A DNA stretch of 64,000 bases from Acidovorax sp. CCYZU-2555 (GCF_018413525.1 NZ_JAHCDD010000002.1:79828-143827), one strand, 5' to 3'. Shown: positions 1-8,510, counted from the stretch's first letter. Program-made: numbers and translations. The notes: generated by a model not told the origin, from the letters alone.

Positions 1-357
1 CTTGGGATAGCGCGCATTGAACGCCGCCACGGCCGACGGCACCAGCGTGTGCAGCGAAGTCGGAATCACGCCCACCGTGAGATGGCCGGCCTGCAGGCTC
101 GCCAAATCTGCCAGCGCCATGCGCCCGGCTTCGAGCTCCTGCAGCGCGCGCGCCGCGTAGTCCTTGAACACCAGGCCCGCCTGCGACAGTTTGAGGCCCC
201 GGCCCACGCGCTCGAACAGCGGCACGCCCAGCTCGTCCTCGATCTGGCGCAGGCCGTGCGACAGCGTCGACTGGGTGACGAACAGTTGCTTGGCCGAGGT
301 CGTCAGATGCTCGGTTCGTGCGATGTCGAGAAAGTAGCGCAGCTGGCGGATTTCCAT
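1..357 (-). CDS. LysR-family regulator, N-terminal part (cut by window edge); probable cat operon regulator
   Basis: The first 119 residues of a LysR-type regulator are visible; the rest lies outside the window. It opens MEIRQLRYFLDIARTEHLT and has a typical winged helix-turn-helix (LFVTQSTLSHGLRQIEDELG, about residues 24-43), then FERVGRGLKLS and the linker into the effector domain (GHLTVGVIPTS). This N-terminus resembles the CynR-like branch. It is divergent from catB with 139 bases between the starts, the usual layout for CatR/CatM-type activators that respond to muconate. Assignment as the cat regulator rests on position, because the ligand domain is missing. Confidence 0.88.
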   Translation of the reverse strand, partial: MEIRQLRYFLDIARTEHLTTSAKQLFVTQSTLSHGLRQIEDELGVPLFERVGRGLKLSQAGLVFKDYAARALQELEAGRMALADLASLQAGHLTVGVIPTSLHTLVPSAVAAFNARYPK

Positions 358-385
358 GGAAGCCATCCCTGGCAAAAAATAAACG

Positions 386-400
386 TTCGAAATTATCGAA
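386..400. promoter_or_regulatory. Perfect inverted repeat in the LysR/catB divergent promoter, candidate LysR operator
   Basis: TTCGA-N5-TCGAA lies between the divergent LysR and catB starts in an AT-rich stretch. The 15-bp T...A dyad fits the general form of LysR recognition boxes. No clear -35/-10 pair could be fixed. Binding is inferred. Confidence 0.45.
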
Positions 401-496
401 TGGATCAACAGAAATAAATCATTGGATTGGTTAAATATCCGACATTAAGCTGTGTTCAGCGGCACCTTCCTGCGCTGCCGCCGCAAAGAAATCCGC

Positions 497-1672
497 ATGA
501 GCAACGAATTCACCATCGAGCGCATCCAGGTGCGCATCCTGGACATCCCCACCATTCGCCCGCACAAGCTGTCGTTCGGTTCCATCCAGCGCCAGAGCCC
601 GGTCATCGTGCAGCTGTGGCTGCGCAACGGCGCCTGCGGTTTCGGCGAAGCCGCGACCATTGGCGGCCCGTCGTGGAACGAGGAGTCGCCCGAAAGCATC
701 GCGCATGCGATAGAAAACTACCTCGCGCCCGCCGTGATCGGTCAGCAAGCGGGCGGCATCGAACAGGTGCTGGCGCGCATGGACCTGGCCTGCAAGGGCA
801 ACGCATTCGCGAAATCGGCCGTCGAAATGGCGCTGATCGATGCGCTGGCGCGCACGCTGAACATTCCCGCCTGGCAGCTGCTGGGCGGCAAGCTGCACCA
901 GAGCCTGCCCCTGGCCTGGACGCTGGCCAGCGGCGACGTGGAGCGCGATCTGCAGGAAGCCCAGCTGCGCCTGGAGCAGGGCCGCCACCGTATTTTCAAG
1001 ATGAAGATAGGCGCGCGCGCGCCGCAGGACGACGTGGCCCATGTGAGCCGCATCGCGCGCGGCCTGCCCGATAGCGCCACGCTCACCGTGGACGTGAACC
1101 AGGCCTGGGACGGCAATACCGCACGCCGCTATCTGCCCCAGCTGATAGAAGCCGGCGTCACGCTGATCGAACAGCCCGTGGCCAAGTGGAACGTTCCCGC
1201 GCTGCGCCAGCTGACGCAGGAACTGCGCGGCGCGCTGATCATGGCCGACGAGACCGTCTGCACGCCGCAGGACGCGATGATGCTGGCGCGCGAGCAGGCC
1301 TCGCATGTGTTCTCGCTCAAGGTCGCCAAGCACGGCGGACTGCTGCGCACGCGCAAGGTCGCGGCCGTGGCCGAGGCCGCCGACATCGGCTGGTATGGCG
1401 GAACGATGCTCGAAACGTCGATAGGCAGCGCGGCTTCGGCCCATGTGTTCTCGACCCTGCCCGGCGCCCACCATGGCTGTGAACTGTTCGGCCCGCAGCT
1501 GCTGGTCGACGACATCGTCGAGCAGCAGATGCCGATCAGCAACTTCGAACTGCAACTGCCCGACGGCCCGGGCTACGGCCTCACGGTCTCGCTGAGTCAG
1601 CTCGACCGTTTCGACCGCGCGCTGGCAGGCCAGCAGCCGCTGCACGTGGACCTGGGCGCGGCCCGCGCCTGA
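497..1672 (+). CDS. catB: Muconate cycloisomerase (enolase superfamily)
   Basis: Converts cis,cis-muconate to muconolactone in the catechol branch of the 3-oxoadipate pathway; cytoplasmic. The 391-residue product has the MLE/mandelate racemase layout: an N-terminal capping domain followed by a barrel with the K-x-K motif (FKMKIG, K168 and K170), metal-binding acids in DVNQAWD, LIEQPV and MADETV, and a C-terminal KVAKHGG strand. The ATG at 497 was preferred over an in-frame start 45 bases upstream because MSNEFTIERIQVRI matches normal family N-termini. catC follows after 54 bases, which supports the muconate assignment over other enolase-superfamily activities. Confidence 0.9.
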   Translation: MSNEFTIERIQVRILDIPTIRPHKLSFGSIQRQSPVIVQLWLRNGACGFGEAATIGGPSWNEESPESIAHAIENYLAPAVIGQQAGGIEQVLARMDLACKGNAFAKSAVEMALIDALARTLNIPAWQLLGGKLHQSLPLAWTLASGDVERDLQEAQLRLEQGRHRIFKMKIGARAPQDDVAHVSRIARGLPDSATLTVDVNQAWDGNTARRYLPQLIEAGVTLIEQPVAKWNVPALRQLTQELRGALIMADETVCTPQDAMMLAREQASHVFSLKVAKHGGLLRTRKVAAVAEAADIGWYGGTMLETSIGSAASAHVFSTLPGAHHGCELFGPQLLVDDIVEQQMPISNFELQLPDGPGYGLTVSLSQLDRFDRALAGQQPLHVDLGAARA

Positions 1673-1726
1673 CTTTTTTCAGCCGCGCGCCCGGCGCGCG
1701 CGGCCCCACCCTCAGAGGAGACACCG

Positions 1727-2005
1727 ATGCTATTTCTTGTCCGCATGGATGTGCGCATTCCCCATGACCTGCCCCTGGAGCAGGTCAACGAAATCAAGCT
1801 GCGCGAGAAAGCCTATTCGCAGGAACTGCAGCGCGACGGCCGCTGGCAATCGATCTGGCGCGTGGTCGGCGAATACGCCAACTACAGCGTCTTCAACGTG
1901 GCGTCGAACGACGAACTGCACGACCTGCTGCAAGGCCTGCCCCTTTTCCCCTACATGGACATCGATGTGACGCCGCTGGCGCGCCACCCTTCTGCAATCA
2001 GTTAA
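1727..2005 (+). CDS. catC: Muconolactone delta-isomerase
   Basis: Isomerises muconolactone to 3-oxoadipate enol-lactone, the step between CatB and CatD. The 92-residue length is normal for this small decameric enzyme. The N-terminus MLFLVRMDVRIPHDLP and the later GRWQSIWRVVGEYANYSVF segment are characteristic, as is the C-terminal FPYMDIDVTPLARHPSA. An AGAGGAG ribosome-binding site stands just upstream. Its TAA stop is the first base of a dispersed intergenic repeat. Confidence 0.93.
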   Translation: MLFLVRMDVRIPHDLPLEQVNEIKLREKAYSQELQRDGRWQSIWRVVGEYANYSVFNVASNDELHDLLQGLPLFPYMDIDVTPLARHPSAIS

Positions 2006-2121
2006 GCACCCCCTGAGCGCCTGCGGCGCTTCCCCCTCTCAACCTTCGGTGGAGGGGGACGGCAGCCTCGCTGCGCGGCGGCGCTTGCTCGCTGCCCCTG
2101 AGTTGGGGCACGCCGGTTTTG
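2003..2121. repeat. Dispersed intergenic repeat, copy 1 (partner at 52239)
   Basis: Begins TAAGCACCCCCTGAGC at the catC stop codon. It contains a G/C hairpin (CCCCCTC...GAGGGGG around 2032-2058), a second perfect hairpin (TGCCCC-TGAGTT-GGGGCA near 2093-2110) and ends near CGCCGGTTTT. The first 16 bases and a 31-base core (2028-2058) are identical to the copy inside the nap operon. It lies between two same-strand genes of one likely transcript, so it could act as an RNA stability or attenuation element (inference). Confidence 0.8.
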
Positions 2122-2189
2122 TAGGCTGCGCACTGAAAATGCCCTGGGGCTTCGTGCGCGGCGAACGAGTTTTCCATGGAGACAAAAAA

Positions 2190-3176
2190 ATGAAACGTAC
2201 TTTCCTGCGCCAGGCACTGGCTGGCACCGCACTGCTGGCCTGCGCCATTCCCGCCTTCGCCCAGGGCACCGTCGGCAACTGGCCCGACAAGCCCGTCAAA
2301 TGGATAGTGCCGTTTCCGCCAGGTGGCGCAATGGATGCGATCGCGCGCACGCTGGGCGAAGTCGCGGGCCGCAAGCTGGGCCAGCCTTTCGTGATCGAAA
2401 ACAAGGCGGGCGCGGGCGGCAACATCGGCGCGGACGCCGTTGCCAAATCGCCGGCCGACGGCTACACGCTGATGATCACCTCGATAGGCATGGCGACCAA
2501 CGGCGCGCTCTACAACAAGCTGAGCTACGACCCGATCAAGGACTTCGCGCCCGTGAGCCTGCTGGCCGTGGTGCCCAACATCCTGGTCGCGGGACCCAAG
2601 CAGTCTGACGTGAAGAGCGTCAAGGACCTGATCGCCAAGGCCAAGCAGCAGCCCGACAAGCTGACCTATGCGTCGGCCGGCAACGGCACGTCCATTCACC
2701 TCGCGGGCGCGAGCTTCACCTCGCTGACCGGCGTGAAGATGCTGCATGTGCCGTACCGCGGCAGCGGCCCGGCAGTCACCGATCTGCTCGGCGGCCAGGT
2801 CGATTTCATGTTCGACAGCATCACTTCGGCACGCCCTCATATCGAGGCCGGCAAGCTGCGCGCGATCGCGATCACCACCAAGACGCGTTCGCCTTCGCTG
2901 CCCGACGTTCCCACGGTCGCCGAAGCCGGCGTTCCCGGCTATGAAGTCTCGCCCTGGTTCGCGACCTTCATGCCCGCGGGCACGCCTGCGCCCATCGTCG
3001 AAAAGCTGGGCAAGACGCTCAACGAAGCGATGAACGACCCCGAAGTCAAGAAGCGCCTGAGCGCCATCGGCGCCGAGCCCATCGGCAGCACGCCCCAGGC
3101 ACTCGCAGTCCATCTGAAGACCGAGACGGACCGCTGGACCAAGCTGATCAAGGAATCCAACATCAAGGTGGATTGA
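2190..3176 (+). CDS. Bug-family tripartite tricarboxylate transporter substrate-binding protein
   Basis: Predicted periplasmic solute-binding protein of 328 residues. It has a signal peptide (MKRTFLRQALAGTALLACA, cleavage after AFA) and then the Bug hallmarks: WPDKPVKWIVPFPPGGAMD, IENKAGAGGNIGAD, SPADGYTLM, MLHVPYRGSGPAVTDLLGGQVD and PDVPTVAEAG. A run of A residues precedes the ATG; GGAGAC just upstream is a plausible ribosome-binding site. It sits between catC and catD, so its ligand may be an aromatic acid or muconate-type compound. TphC, for terephthalate, is a known aromatic-binding member of this family. No TctA/TctB membrane genes are nearby. Confidence 0.9.
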   Translation: MKRTFLRQALAGTALLACAIPAFAQGTVGNWPDKPVKWIVPFPPGGAMDAIARTLGEVAGRKLGQPFVIENKAGAGGNIGADAVAKSPADGYTLMITSIGMATNGALYNKLSYDPIKDFAPVSLLAVVPNILVAGPKQSDVKSVKDLIAKAKQQPDKLTYASAGNGTSIHLAGASFTSLTGVKMLHVPYRGSGPAVTDLLGGQVDFMFDSITSARPHIEAGKLRAIAITTKTRSPSLPDVPTVAEAGVPGYEVSPWFATFMPAGTPAPIVEKLGKTLNEAMNDPEVKKRLSAIGAEPIGSTPQALAVHLKTETDRWTKLIKESNIKVD

Positions 3177-3189
3177 CCTTATCCTTACC

Positions 3190-3212
3190 GGGCCTGCTTG
3201 CAGGCCCTTTTT
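3190..3212 (+). terminator. Rho-independent terminator or attenuator between the Bug gene and catD
   Basis: GGGCCTGC-TT-GCAGGCCC forms a perfect 8-bp stem with a 2-base spacer, followed by TTTTT. It begins 13 bases after the Bug stop and ends 29 bases before catD. Strong sequence match; in vivo efficiency is unknown. Confidence 0.85.
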
Positions 3213-3241
3213 CATTCGCCCCCATTTCTTCGCTGTTGCCC

Positions 3242-4003
3242 ATGCCCGAATTGCATTCCATCGTCCAGGGACAAGGTCCCGTCATCGTTCTGAGCCACGC
3301 CCTGGGCTGCGACCTGCACATGTGGGACGAAGTCACCGCACTGCTGCAGGACCGCTACACCGTCGTGCGCTACGACCACCGCGGCCATGGCCGTTCGCCG
3401 GCCAGCGACACCGACTTCAGCATGCAGGACCTGGCCCAGGACGCGGCCCAGCTGATTGCCCAGCTCGGTCGCGGCCCGGTGCATTTCGCCGGCGTGTCCA
3501 TGGGCGGCATGACAGCCCAGGCGCTCGCGGCGCTGTACCCGAGCGCGGTGCAGAGCATCACCATTGCCAACTCGGCCGCGCACTACGACGCCGCCGCGCG
3601 CCAGGGCTGGCAGACACGCATCGACACCGTCGCGGCCCAGGGCGTGGCGGCGATTGCCGACGGCGCGCTGCAGCGCTGGCTGTCGCCCGACTTCCTCGCC
3701 AAGAACCCGCAGCGCGTCGCGCAGATGCGCGCAACGCTGGTGGAGATTGCCGCCAAGCCCTATGCCCAGGCCTGCGCCGCGGTCGCGGGCATCGAGTTGC
3801 ACCTGACCAATCCTTCGATACGCTGCCCGGCGCTGGTGATCGGCGGCACGCTGGACGCGGCCACGCCCATGGCGCTGTCGCAGCAGATCGCCGACGGCAT
3901 TCCCGGCGCCGAACTCGCACCCATCGAGGCCGCGCACATCAGCTGCGTCGAGCAGCCCGAAGTGTTCGCGCAGTTGCTCGACGGCTTCATCCAGCGCGTC
4001 TGA
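3242..4003 (+). CDS. catD: 3-oxoadipate enol-lactonase (alpha/beta hydrolase)
   Basis: Hydrolyses 3-oxoadipate enol-lactone to 3-oxoadipate, the step after CatC. The 253-residue alpha/beta hydrolase has the nucleophile elbow GVSMGG (S86), the acid in GGTLDAATP and the His in AAHISCVEQP. YDHRGHGRSPA is the typical segment after strand 3. The ATG at 3242 gives MPELHSIVQGQGPVIVLSHALG, a normal family start; an in-frame upstream start would add 23 residues running through the terminator hairpin. Close neighbours catB and catC support this function over a general esterase; pcaD is the equivalent name in protocatechuate clusters. Confidence 0.88.
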   Translation: MPELHSIVQGQGPVIVLSHALGCDLHMWDEVTALLQDRYTVVRYDHRGHGRSPASDTDFSMQDLAQDAAQLIAQLGRGPVHFAGVSMGGMTAQALAALYPSAVQSITIANSAAHYDAAARQGWQTRIDTVAAQGVAAIADGALQRWLSPDFLAKNPQRVAQMRATLVEIAAKPYAQACAAVAGIELHLTNPSIRCPALVIGGTLDAATPMALSQQIADGIPGAELAPIEAAHISCVEQPEVFAQLLDGFIQRV

Positions 4004-4011
4004 GCGCCGGC

Positions 4012-4908
4012 TCAGGCCGCCGCGGGAAACTCCGCCTGCAGCAGTTCCCGCAGCGTGTTCGCCACGCCATGGCGGCTTTCGCGCCGCCAGGCGAGGTGCA
4101 TTTCCACATCGAGTCCGGTCACATGGGCGATGGGCTTGAAGCAGACGTTGGCATAGCGCAGGTTCATGCCCGAACGCGGCACCAGCGCGATGCCCACGTT
4201 CGCATCGACCAGCGCCAGGATGGAATGCGTATGGCTCAGGGTCTGCACGGTCTCGGGCGCGACGCCGTTGGCGCGCAGCTGGCCGGCGACGATTTCGTAG
4301 AGGTAGCGTGACTCCGACGGGCAGAACTCGATGAAGGCCTGGCCTTGCAGCGCGGCCAGCGGCACTTCGTCCAGCGCCGCGAGCGCGTGGTCCAGCGGCA
4401 TGGCCAGCATGTAGGGCTCGCGCACCAGCGGCGCCCACGCGCTGAAGCTGCGCGGCGCGAACGGCCGGACAATGCCGATGTCGATGCGGTCCGCGCCCAG
4501 GGCCTCGATCTGATCGACCGACTGCATTTCGCGCAGCACCAGGTGCACGTCGGGCAGGCGCGCGCGCACGAAGGCCAGCAGCTGCGGCAGTATCGTGAAG
4601 CTGGCCGCGGGAATGAAGCCCAGCGTCACGCTGCCGGCTTCGGCCTGCATTGCGCGACGCGCGGCAATCGTTGCCGCCTGGCTGCGCCGCAGTATGTCTT
4701 CGGCTTCGCGCAGAAAGATCTTGCCGGCCACCGTGAGGCGCACGGCGCCGCCCGCGCGTTCGAGCAACTGCACGCCGACTTCATGTTCCAGCAGCTGGAT
4801 CTGGCGCGTCAGCGGCGGCTGCGTCATGTGCAGCAGCGCCGCCGCGCGGCCGAAATGCAGCTCGGAAGCGACGGCCACGAAGCAGCGAAGTTGGGTCAGT
4901 TGGAACAT
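4012..4908 (-). CDS. LysR-family transcriptional regulator, divergent from the sugar-acid unit
   Basis: A full-length 298-residue LysR protein. The helix-turn-helix lies near residues 15-35 (FGRAAALLHMTQPPLTRQIQ), followed by LLERAGGAVRLTVAG and the effector domain from about residue 90 (GSVTLGFIPAASF). The ending LAWRRES is typical of the CbbR/BenM-like subgroup. It is divergent from the DHDPS-family lyase with 101 bases between starts, and probably controls that operon in response to a substrate or intermediate. It converges on catD with only 8 bases between the stops. Confidence 0.88.
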   Translation of the reverse strand: MFQLTQLRCFVAVASELHFGRAAALLHMTQPPLTRQIQLLEHEVGVQLLERAGGAVRLTVAGKIFLREAEDILRRSQAATIAARRAMQAEAGSVTLGFIPAASFTILPQLLAFVRARLPDVHLVLREMQSVDQIEALGADRIDIGIVRPFAPRSFSAWAPLVREPYMLAMPLDHALAALDEVPLAALQGQAFIEFCPSESRYLYEIVAGQLRANGVAPETVQTLSHTHSILALVDANVGIALVPRSGMNLRYANVCFKPIAHVTGLDVEMHLAWRRESRHGVANTLRELLQAEFPAAA

Positions 4909-5009
4909 GATTCATTTATTGAATTGCGGCATCCGATGTCTGGATTGGACGCCGCCTTGATGCACTTCTAGAGTCACTGTTTTCGACCAACAGTCTTCTG
5001 GGAGCCCAC

Positions 5010-5921
5010 ATGACTTCTTTCACCGGCCCGGCCCTGCGCGCAGCGCTCAATGGCATTTCCGGCATTCTTGTCACGCCTTTCGATGCACAGGACGCAGTCT
5101 GCAGCGCACCGCTGCAGCCGGTCGTCGACCGTGCTGTCAACGCCGGCGTGCATGTGCTGGTGGCGAATGGCAATACCAGCGAATTCTATGGGCTGCAGGC
5201 GCAGGAAGCCGAACGCATGGTGCATGTGGCCGCCGAATGCGTGGCCGGCCGCGTGCCCCTGCTCGGCGGCGTGGGCCGCAGCGTGCATGAAGCGCGCGCG
5301 CTGGCCAAGGCCTCGGCGCGCGCCGGCGCCGATGCGCTGATGGTGCACCAGCCGCCAGACCCGTTTGTCGCGCCGCGCGGCGTGGTCACCTATGTGCAGC
5401 AGATCGCCGAGGCCGCCGAAGGCCTGCCGCTGGTGCTGTACCTGCGCAATGAAAACATAGGCCTGGCGACCATCGAAGCGCTGTGCCGCATTCCCGAAGT
5501 CGTGGGCGTCAAGTGGGCCTCGCCCACGCCGCTGGTGCTGGCCGAGATCATCCGCCGCACGGCCGACCGCAATCTCGCCTGGGTCGGCGGCCTGGCCGAA
5601 GTCTGGGCGCCGCCGCTGTACGCCGTGGGCGCGCGCGGCTTCACGTCAGGGCTGATCAATGTGTTCCCCGAGCGTTCGGTGGCGATCTACAACGCCCTCG
5701 AACAAGCCGACTACGCGCTGGCGATGCGCCTGATCGGCCAGATGCTGCCGTTCGAGGAACTGCGCGCCCAGGAGAACAACGGCGCCAATGTCACCGTGGT
5801 CAAGGCCGCGCTGCAGTGGATGGGGAATGACTGCGGCGCGACGCGCGCGCCGTCGGCCTGGCCGCTGACCGCCACGCAGCAGCAGCAGCTCGACACGCTG
5901 CTCAGCGGCTGGAAAGCGTAA
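5010..5921 (+). CDS. Dihydrodipicolinate synthase/KDG dehydratase-family lyase
   Basis: A class I aldolase-fold protein of 303 residues. The Schiff-base lysine is K168 (GVKWAS) and the conserved tyrosine Y144 (VLYLRN). GILVTPFD and the VANGNTSEFYGL loop replace the G-T-T-G-E motif of true DapA. A Bug protein and a ketoglutarate-semialdehyde-type dehydrogenase follow. 5-Dehydro-4-deoxyglucarate dehydratase, which makes 2-oxoglutarate semialdehyde, is therefore the best reading. A related 2-keto-3-deoxy sugar-acid dehydratase or aldolase is possible. Fold is certain; substrate is inferred from neighbours. Confidence 0.8.
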   Translation: MTSFTGPALRAALNGISGILVTPFDAQDAVCSAPLQPVVDRAVNAGVHVLVANGNTSEFYGLQAQEAERMVHVAAECVAGRVPLLGGVGRSVHEARALAKASARAGADALMVHQPPDPFVAPRGVVTYVQQIAEAAEGLPLVLYLRNENIGLATIEALCRIPEVVGVKWASPTPLVLAEIIRRTADRNLAWVGGLAEVWAPPLYAVGARGFTSGLINVFPERSVAIYNALEQADYALAMRLIGQMLPFEELRAQENNGANVTVVKAALQWMGNDCGATRAPSAWPLTATQQQQLDTLLSGWKA

Positions 5922-6001
5922 GCGCCTTTTGCCGCGGCGGCTTGCGCGCCGCCGCGGCTGTTTCCCCTGTGAGCGACCCATAACTATTAAGGACACAAAC
6001 C

Positions 6002-6955
6002 ATGCCTGCACGCCGCACCCTCCTTGCCCTCGCACTGCTTTCCTGCTCGGGCGTCTTCGCCCAGAGCTTCCCGACACGGCCCATCACCATCGTGATCGGC
6101 TCGACGCCGGGCAGCGCCACCGACGGCCTGGCCCGCGCCGTGGCCGCCGAAGTGGGCAAGGAAACCGGGCAATCGGTGATCGTCGACAACCGCGCGGGCG
6201 CCTTCGGCAGCATCGCGGCCCAGCATGTGGCGCGCTCGCAGCCCGACGGCTATACCGTCTTCATGACGACCAACACCACGCAGTCGGCCAACCCCCATCT
6301 GCTCAAGAAGCTGTCGTACGACCCGCTCAAGGATTTCGCGCCCGTGGCCCTGCTGGCCAAGGGCCCGCTGCTGCTGGTGGTCAACCCCAAGCTGGGCGTC
6401 AACAGCATCGCCGAACTCGTGGCCCTGGCCAAGCGCCAGCCGGGCAAGCTCAACTACGGCTCGGGCAGCTCGTCGGCGCAAGTGGCGACCGAACTGTTCC
6501 AGCAGATGACGGGCACCAAGTTCAACTACGTGCCATACAAGGCCAATCCGCCCGCGGTCATGGACCTGATCGCCGGCCAGACCGATCTGATGATCGTCGA
6601 TCTCGCGACCACCGTGCCCCAGGTCAAGGCCGGCAAGCTCAAGGCGCTGGGCCTGAGCAGTCCGGGCCGGCTGTCGCTGATGCCCGGCGTGCCGGCGATC
6701 AGCGAGGCCTTGCCGGGCTATGAGTTCGGCTATTGGAATGCGCTCTATGCGCCTGCCGGCACGCCCGCGCCCGTGGTGCAGAAGCTCAATGCGCTGATGC
6801 GCAAGGCCATGCAAACCGCAGCGGTGCGCGGCGTCGCGGAGCAGTCGGGCATGGAGACCGCGCTGTCGTCGCCCGAGGAAATGAACCGCTTCCAGATCGC
6901 CGAGTACGAGCGCTGGGGAAAGATCATCAAGACCGCGGGAATTCAGCCGGAGTGA
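6002..6955 (+). CDS. Bug-family tripartite tricarboxylate transporter substrate-binding protein
   Basis: Secreted 317-residue solute-binding protein with a short signal peptide (MPARRTLLALALLSCSGVFA, cut before QSFPTRP). Bug signatures are PITIVIGSTPGSATDGL, IVDNRAGAFGSIAAQ, SQPDGYTVFM, FNYVPYKANPPAVMDLIAGQTD and SLMPGVPAISEA. It is encoded between the lyase and the dehydrogenase, so the likely ligand is the sugar acid that the operon degrades. AAGGACAC upstream is a usable ribosome-binding site. No membrane components are nearby. Confidence 0.9.
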   Translation: MPARRTLLALALLSCSGVFAQSFPTRPITIVIGSTPGSATDGLARAVAAEVGKETGQSVIVDNRAGAFGSIAAQHVARSQPDGYTVFMTTNTTQSANPHLLKKLSYDPLKDFAPVALLAKGPLLLVVNPKLGVNSIAELVALAKRQPGKLNYGSGSSSAQVATELFQQMTGTKFNYVPYKANPPAVMDLIAGQTDLMIVDLATTVPQVKAGKLKALGLSSPGRLSLMPGVPAISEALPGYEFGYWNALYAPAGTPAPVVQKLNALMRKAMQTAAVRGVAEQSGMETALSSPEEMNRFQIAEYERWGKIIKTAGIQPE

Positions 6956-6978
6956 GCGGCGGGTAAGGACTGAATTTG

Positions 6979-6999
6979 GGCGCCTTCAGCGGCGCCTTT
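6979..6999 (+). terminator. Weak hairpin between the Bug gene and the dehydrogenase
   Basis: GGCGCC-TTCAGC-GGCGCC followed by only TTT. The stem is perfect but the T tract is short, so it may be an attenuator or an mRNA-end stabiliser rather than a full terminator. Confidence 0.4.
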
Positions 7000-7016
7000 C
7001 CATTTGAAGGACCAAG

Positions 7017-8498
7017 ATGCTGCAATCCACCGATGCCCGCACAGGCGCCCTGCAGGGCGCTGCCTGGCATGAATCCACACCGGAACAAATCGACGCCGCC
7101 GTAGCCGCGGCGGCTTCGGCCGCCGACGCCTTTGCGGCCACGTCGAACGCGCAGCGCGCAGCATTCTTGCGCGCGCTGGCCCAGGCGCTGGGCGACAACG
7201 CCGCGGCCTTGCTGCCGATTGCCGATCGCGAGACGGCGCTGGGCCTGCCCCGGCTTGAAGGCGAGTTGGCGCGCACCGCGTTCCAGCTGCGCGGCTTTGC
7301 CGATGCGCTGGAGCAGGGCGGGGCCCAGGCCTTTCTCGATGAGGCGGCCATCGCGGGCGCGCCGCCCGCGGGCCGGCCGCGGCTCACGCGCATCGTGGCG
7401 CCGCTGGGCCCGGTCGCGGTGTTCGCCGCGAGCAATTTTCCGTTCGCGTTCTCGGTGCTGGGCGGCGACAGCGCCAGCGCCCTGGCCGCGGGCTGTCCCG
7501 TGGTGCTCAAGGCCCATCCCGGCCACGCGCAGCTGTCGCGCGACGTGGCGGCGATCGCCGCGGCGGTCATCGCGCAATGCGGCCTGCCCGCGGGCGTGTT
7601 CCAACTGGTCGAAGGCGCTTCGGTCGCGGTGGGCGTGCAGCTGGTGCAGTCGCCAGCGATCGCCGCCGTGGCGTTCACGGGCTCGTTCAAGGGCGGCACG
7701 GCGCTGGCGCGCCTGGCGGCCGAGCGCGCGCGGCCCATCCCGTTCTATGGCGAGCTGGGCTCGGTCAATCCGCTGGTGGTATTGCCCGCGGCGCTGGGCA
7801 ACGGCCCGCAAGCCCTGGCGCAGACGCTCGCCGATTCGATCTGCCTGGGCGCGGGCCAGTTCTGCACCAGCCCCGGCGTGATCGTGGTGTTCAAGGATGG
7901 GCCGGGCGAAGCCTTCGTGCAGCAGCTGCGTGCGCGCCTGGCCGCGCTCTCGCCGCATGCCATGCTCAACGCCGGCATACGCGCGGCGTTCGAGCGCGGC
8001 GTGGGCCAATGGCGTGCTCATGGCAAGTTGCAGGTGCTGGTCGACGGCCCACCGTCGCAGGCCACGCCCCAGCCTTTCCTGGCCCAGGTCGATGCCGCGG
8101 ACTTCATCGCCGATCACGCGCTGCAAGAAGAAGTGTTCGGTGCGGCCGCGCTGGTGGTGCGTGTCGATGACGGCGCGCAGGCGAGCGCGGTGCTGAACGC
8201 CATCGGCGGCACGCTCACCAGCACGCTATGGGGCGTGCCGACAGGCGAGACGCTGCCCGATGAAGCGGTGCTCGCGCTGGTGCGCACGGCCGTGCAGGTG
8301 TCGGGCCGCGTGCTGTTCTCGGGCGTGCCCACGGGCGTGGCCGTCACGGCCGCCCAGCACCATGGCGGGCCGTTTCCCGCATCGACCGCGCCGTTCACCA
8401 CGTCGGTGGGCTATGCGGCGATAGAGCGTTTTCTGCGGCCGCTGGCGCTGCAGGATGCGCCGCAATGGCTGCTGGCGAAAGAGGGCGCGTTCTTCTGA
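7017..8498 (+). CDS. Aldehyde dehydrogenase, 2-oxoglutarate semialdehyde type
   Basis: A 493-residue NAD(P)-dependent aldehyde dehydrogenase. The N-terminal segment VAPLGPVAVFAASNFPFAFSVLGGDSASALAAGCPV is typical of the ketoglutarate-semialdehyde dehydrogenase subgroup. Catalytic residues are E246 (FYGELGSVNP) and C283 (GAGQFCTSPG). FTGS is the cofactor-binding loop. It would oxidise the semialdehyde made by the upstream lyase to 2-oxoglutarate, feeding the TCA cycle, and a terminator follows closely. Specificity is inferred from subgroup motifs and operon context. Confidence 0.85.
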   Translation: MLQSTDARTGALQGAAWHESTPEQIDAAVAAAASAADAFAATSNAQRAAFLRALAQALGDNAAALLPIADRETALGLPRLEGELARTAFQLRGFADALEQGGAQAFLDEAAIAGAPPAGRPRLTRIVAPLGPVAVFAASNFPFAFSVLGGDSASALAAGCPVVLKAHPGHAQLSRDVAAIAAAVIAQCGLPAGVFQLVEGASVAVGVQLVQSPAIAAVAFTGSFKGGTALARLAAERARPIPFYGELGSVNPLVVLPAALGNGPQALAQTLADSICLGAGQFCTSPGVIVVFKDGPGEAFVQQLRARLAALSPHAMLNAGIRAAFERGVGQWRAHGKLQVLVDGPPSQATPQPFLAQVDAADFIADHALQEEVFGAAALVVRVDDGAQASAVLNAIGGTLTSTLWGVPTGETLPDEAVLALVRTAVQVSGRVLFSGVPTGVAVTAAQHHGGPFPASTAPFTTSVGYAAIERFLRPLALQDAPQWLLAKEGAFF

Positions 8499-8510
8499 TC
8501 GACGGCGGAG

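Noticed and set aside
431..1645. Minus-strand open frame opposite catB
   Set aside because: Shadow of catB, which has full catalytic motifs on the plus strand.
4001..4014. TGAGC-GCCG-GCTCA hairpin spanning the stops of catD and the LysR gene as a bidirectional terminator
   Set aside because: Only a 5-bp stem with no T tract on either strand; too weak to call.
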